Source: an uncultured Alphaproteobacteria bacterium (lineage in GTDB: Bacteria > Pseudomonadota > Alphaproteobacteria > GCA-2731375). Taken from it: a stretch of 7,004 bases of DNA. Each line of letters starts with the position of its first letter. Positions within the stretch are counted from its first letter, which is position 1. Where the stretch lies: contig CAJWZI010000073.1 of the NCBI GenBank assembly GCA_913049615.1, positions 1-7,004 on the forward strand. Reading direction: 5' to 3'. Below are positions 6,324 to 7,004 of the stretch, piece after piece. The position numbers and the translations under genes are program-made. The notes under the pieces are model-generated. The model ran no database searches and had not been told where the DNA came from. It saw only the letters and a program-made list of their open reading frames with translations.

Positions 6324-7004
6324 CTACAGAAATAGCGACAGTACGCCGGTGTAGCTGTACACACGATTATGAGAAATCTCACCGTTGCAGAAGAAACCAA
6401 CCAACGGCACGTCGCCAAGTTCTTTTTGGATAGCCGCGAGTTCGGCGGACTGGGCACCGAACATATTTGGTCCACGTCCCAGGCATGTGAAATAGATCGC
6501 TCCCTTGATGGGCGTAGTCGCGCGCCGTTTGATATCGACGAGCATGCGTGCAAGGTCATCACGTGCCGTCTGGCCGTCACGCCGACAGAACATTATCTTT
6601 TGGCCTTCCTCAAGCGGCGCCCCGATGGCCAATAGCCCGAGTTCCTCATCAAGACCAGTCAGGTTGCGTACCATATAGTCAGCACGATCCGAACCGGCAA
6701 CGGGGAATGCGCCAAAAATATAGCCACCGATACGCTGCAGATCCTGCGCTAATATCTCACCGATATCGTCCTTGAGCACTTCGAGCGCTGGGCGGTCATC
6801 GATTTCGATAGCGACGTTTGCTTCGCACTGGGTGACTTCGCGGACCGGCCCGATCGGAGAGCAGCCCTGGGTCAGTGCGGTCACTACCGGGACGTCTGAG
6901 GAGAACATCACGCCTGACAACGCACCCTCAGTGAGTGAGCCGGCAACTTGTGTATAGGTGCCGCGCGACGAGGCTAGTCCGCCAACCAAGAAACAGCCGG
7001 CCTC
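6324..7004 (-). CDS. FIST-domain protein, C-terminal part (cut by window edge)
   Basis: The frame is open to the right edge, giving 226 residues without their natural start, so the N-terminal part lies outside the window. The visible part begins in the end of the FIST_N domain (LVGGLASSRG, 6-15 of the fragment; QGCSPIGP, 46-53) and continues into a full FIST_C domain (about 73-215). That domain contains GGYIFGAFPV (93-102), the Arg/Asn segment YMVRNLTGLDEE (109-120), CLGRGPNMFG (174-183) and the closing VGFFCNGEIS (202-211) with YTGVLSLF (218-225). FIST proteins are predicted cytoplasmic sensors, proposed to bind small ligands such as amino acids. Some are fused to signalling domains, but none is seen C-terminally here. 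A TTG within the fragment (6989) is not the true start. The gene converges on the urease operon and is probably separate from it. Confidence 0.85.
   Translation of the reverse strand, partial: EAGCFLVGGLASSRGTYTQVAGSLTEGALSGVMFSSDVPVVTALTQGCSPIGPVREVTQCEANVAIEIDDRPALEVLKDDIGEILAQDLQRIGGYIFGAFPVAGSDRADYMVRNLTGLDEELGLLAIGAPLEEGQKIMFCRRDGQTARDDLARMLVDIKRRATTPIKGAIYFTCLGRGPNMFGAQSAELAAIQKELGDVPLVGFFCNGEISHNRVYSYTGVLSLFL

Noticed and set aside
6369..6635. Plus-strand open frame inside the FIST gene
   Set aside because: It is antisense to a clear FIST_C domain and has no family resemblance.

Overview
The window holds one complete, tightly packed urease operon on the plus strand (about 604 to 5633). 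It is flanked by three conserved genes of poorly known function. The operon reads ureE, ureF, a fused ureAB, ureC, ureG, ureD. All four accessory proteins needed to build the nickel centre and all structural domains are present. Moderate-to-high GC, short or overlapping gene junctions and the protein sequences point to a Gram-negative bacterium, probably a proteobacterium. I cannot place it further from this sequence alone.

Layout: (1) 32-379 on the minus strand is a small protein resembling the dimeric alpha-beta barrel families. (2) 380-603 is the divergent intergenic region. It carries two mutually exclusive inverted repeats, one of which reaches into the ureE start codon. (3) 604-5633 is the urease operon, whose junctions range from an 11-base overlap to a 20-base gap. 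(4) 5634-5762 is a spacer with two perfect palindromes. (5) 5763-6053 is a DUF1330 protein, again predicted to be a dimeric alpha-beta barrel. (6) 6054-6323 is a non-coding gap between convergent genes. (7) 6324 to the right edge, minus strand, is the C-terminal part of a FIST-domain protein cut by the window.

The proteins should work together as follows. UreAB and UreC form the apo-urease; UreD and UreF bind it; UreG (a GTPase) and UreE deliver nickel. UreC keeps every nickel ligand, the carbamylated lysine and the catalytic His/Cys/Arg residues. However, the loop that in classical ureases carries the substrate-contacting Ala167 region is about four residues shorter and completely different in sequence. 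A neighbouring flap residue and the second substrate-contact alanine also differ. Together with the unusual gene order, a UreE lacking the usual extra histidines, and no recognisable urea transporter in view, this marks a divergent urease lineage. Its preferred substrate may not be plain urea. That is inference; the sequence alone does not show the substrate.
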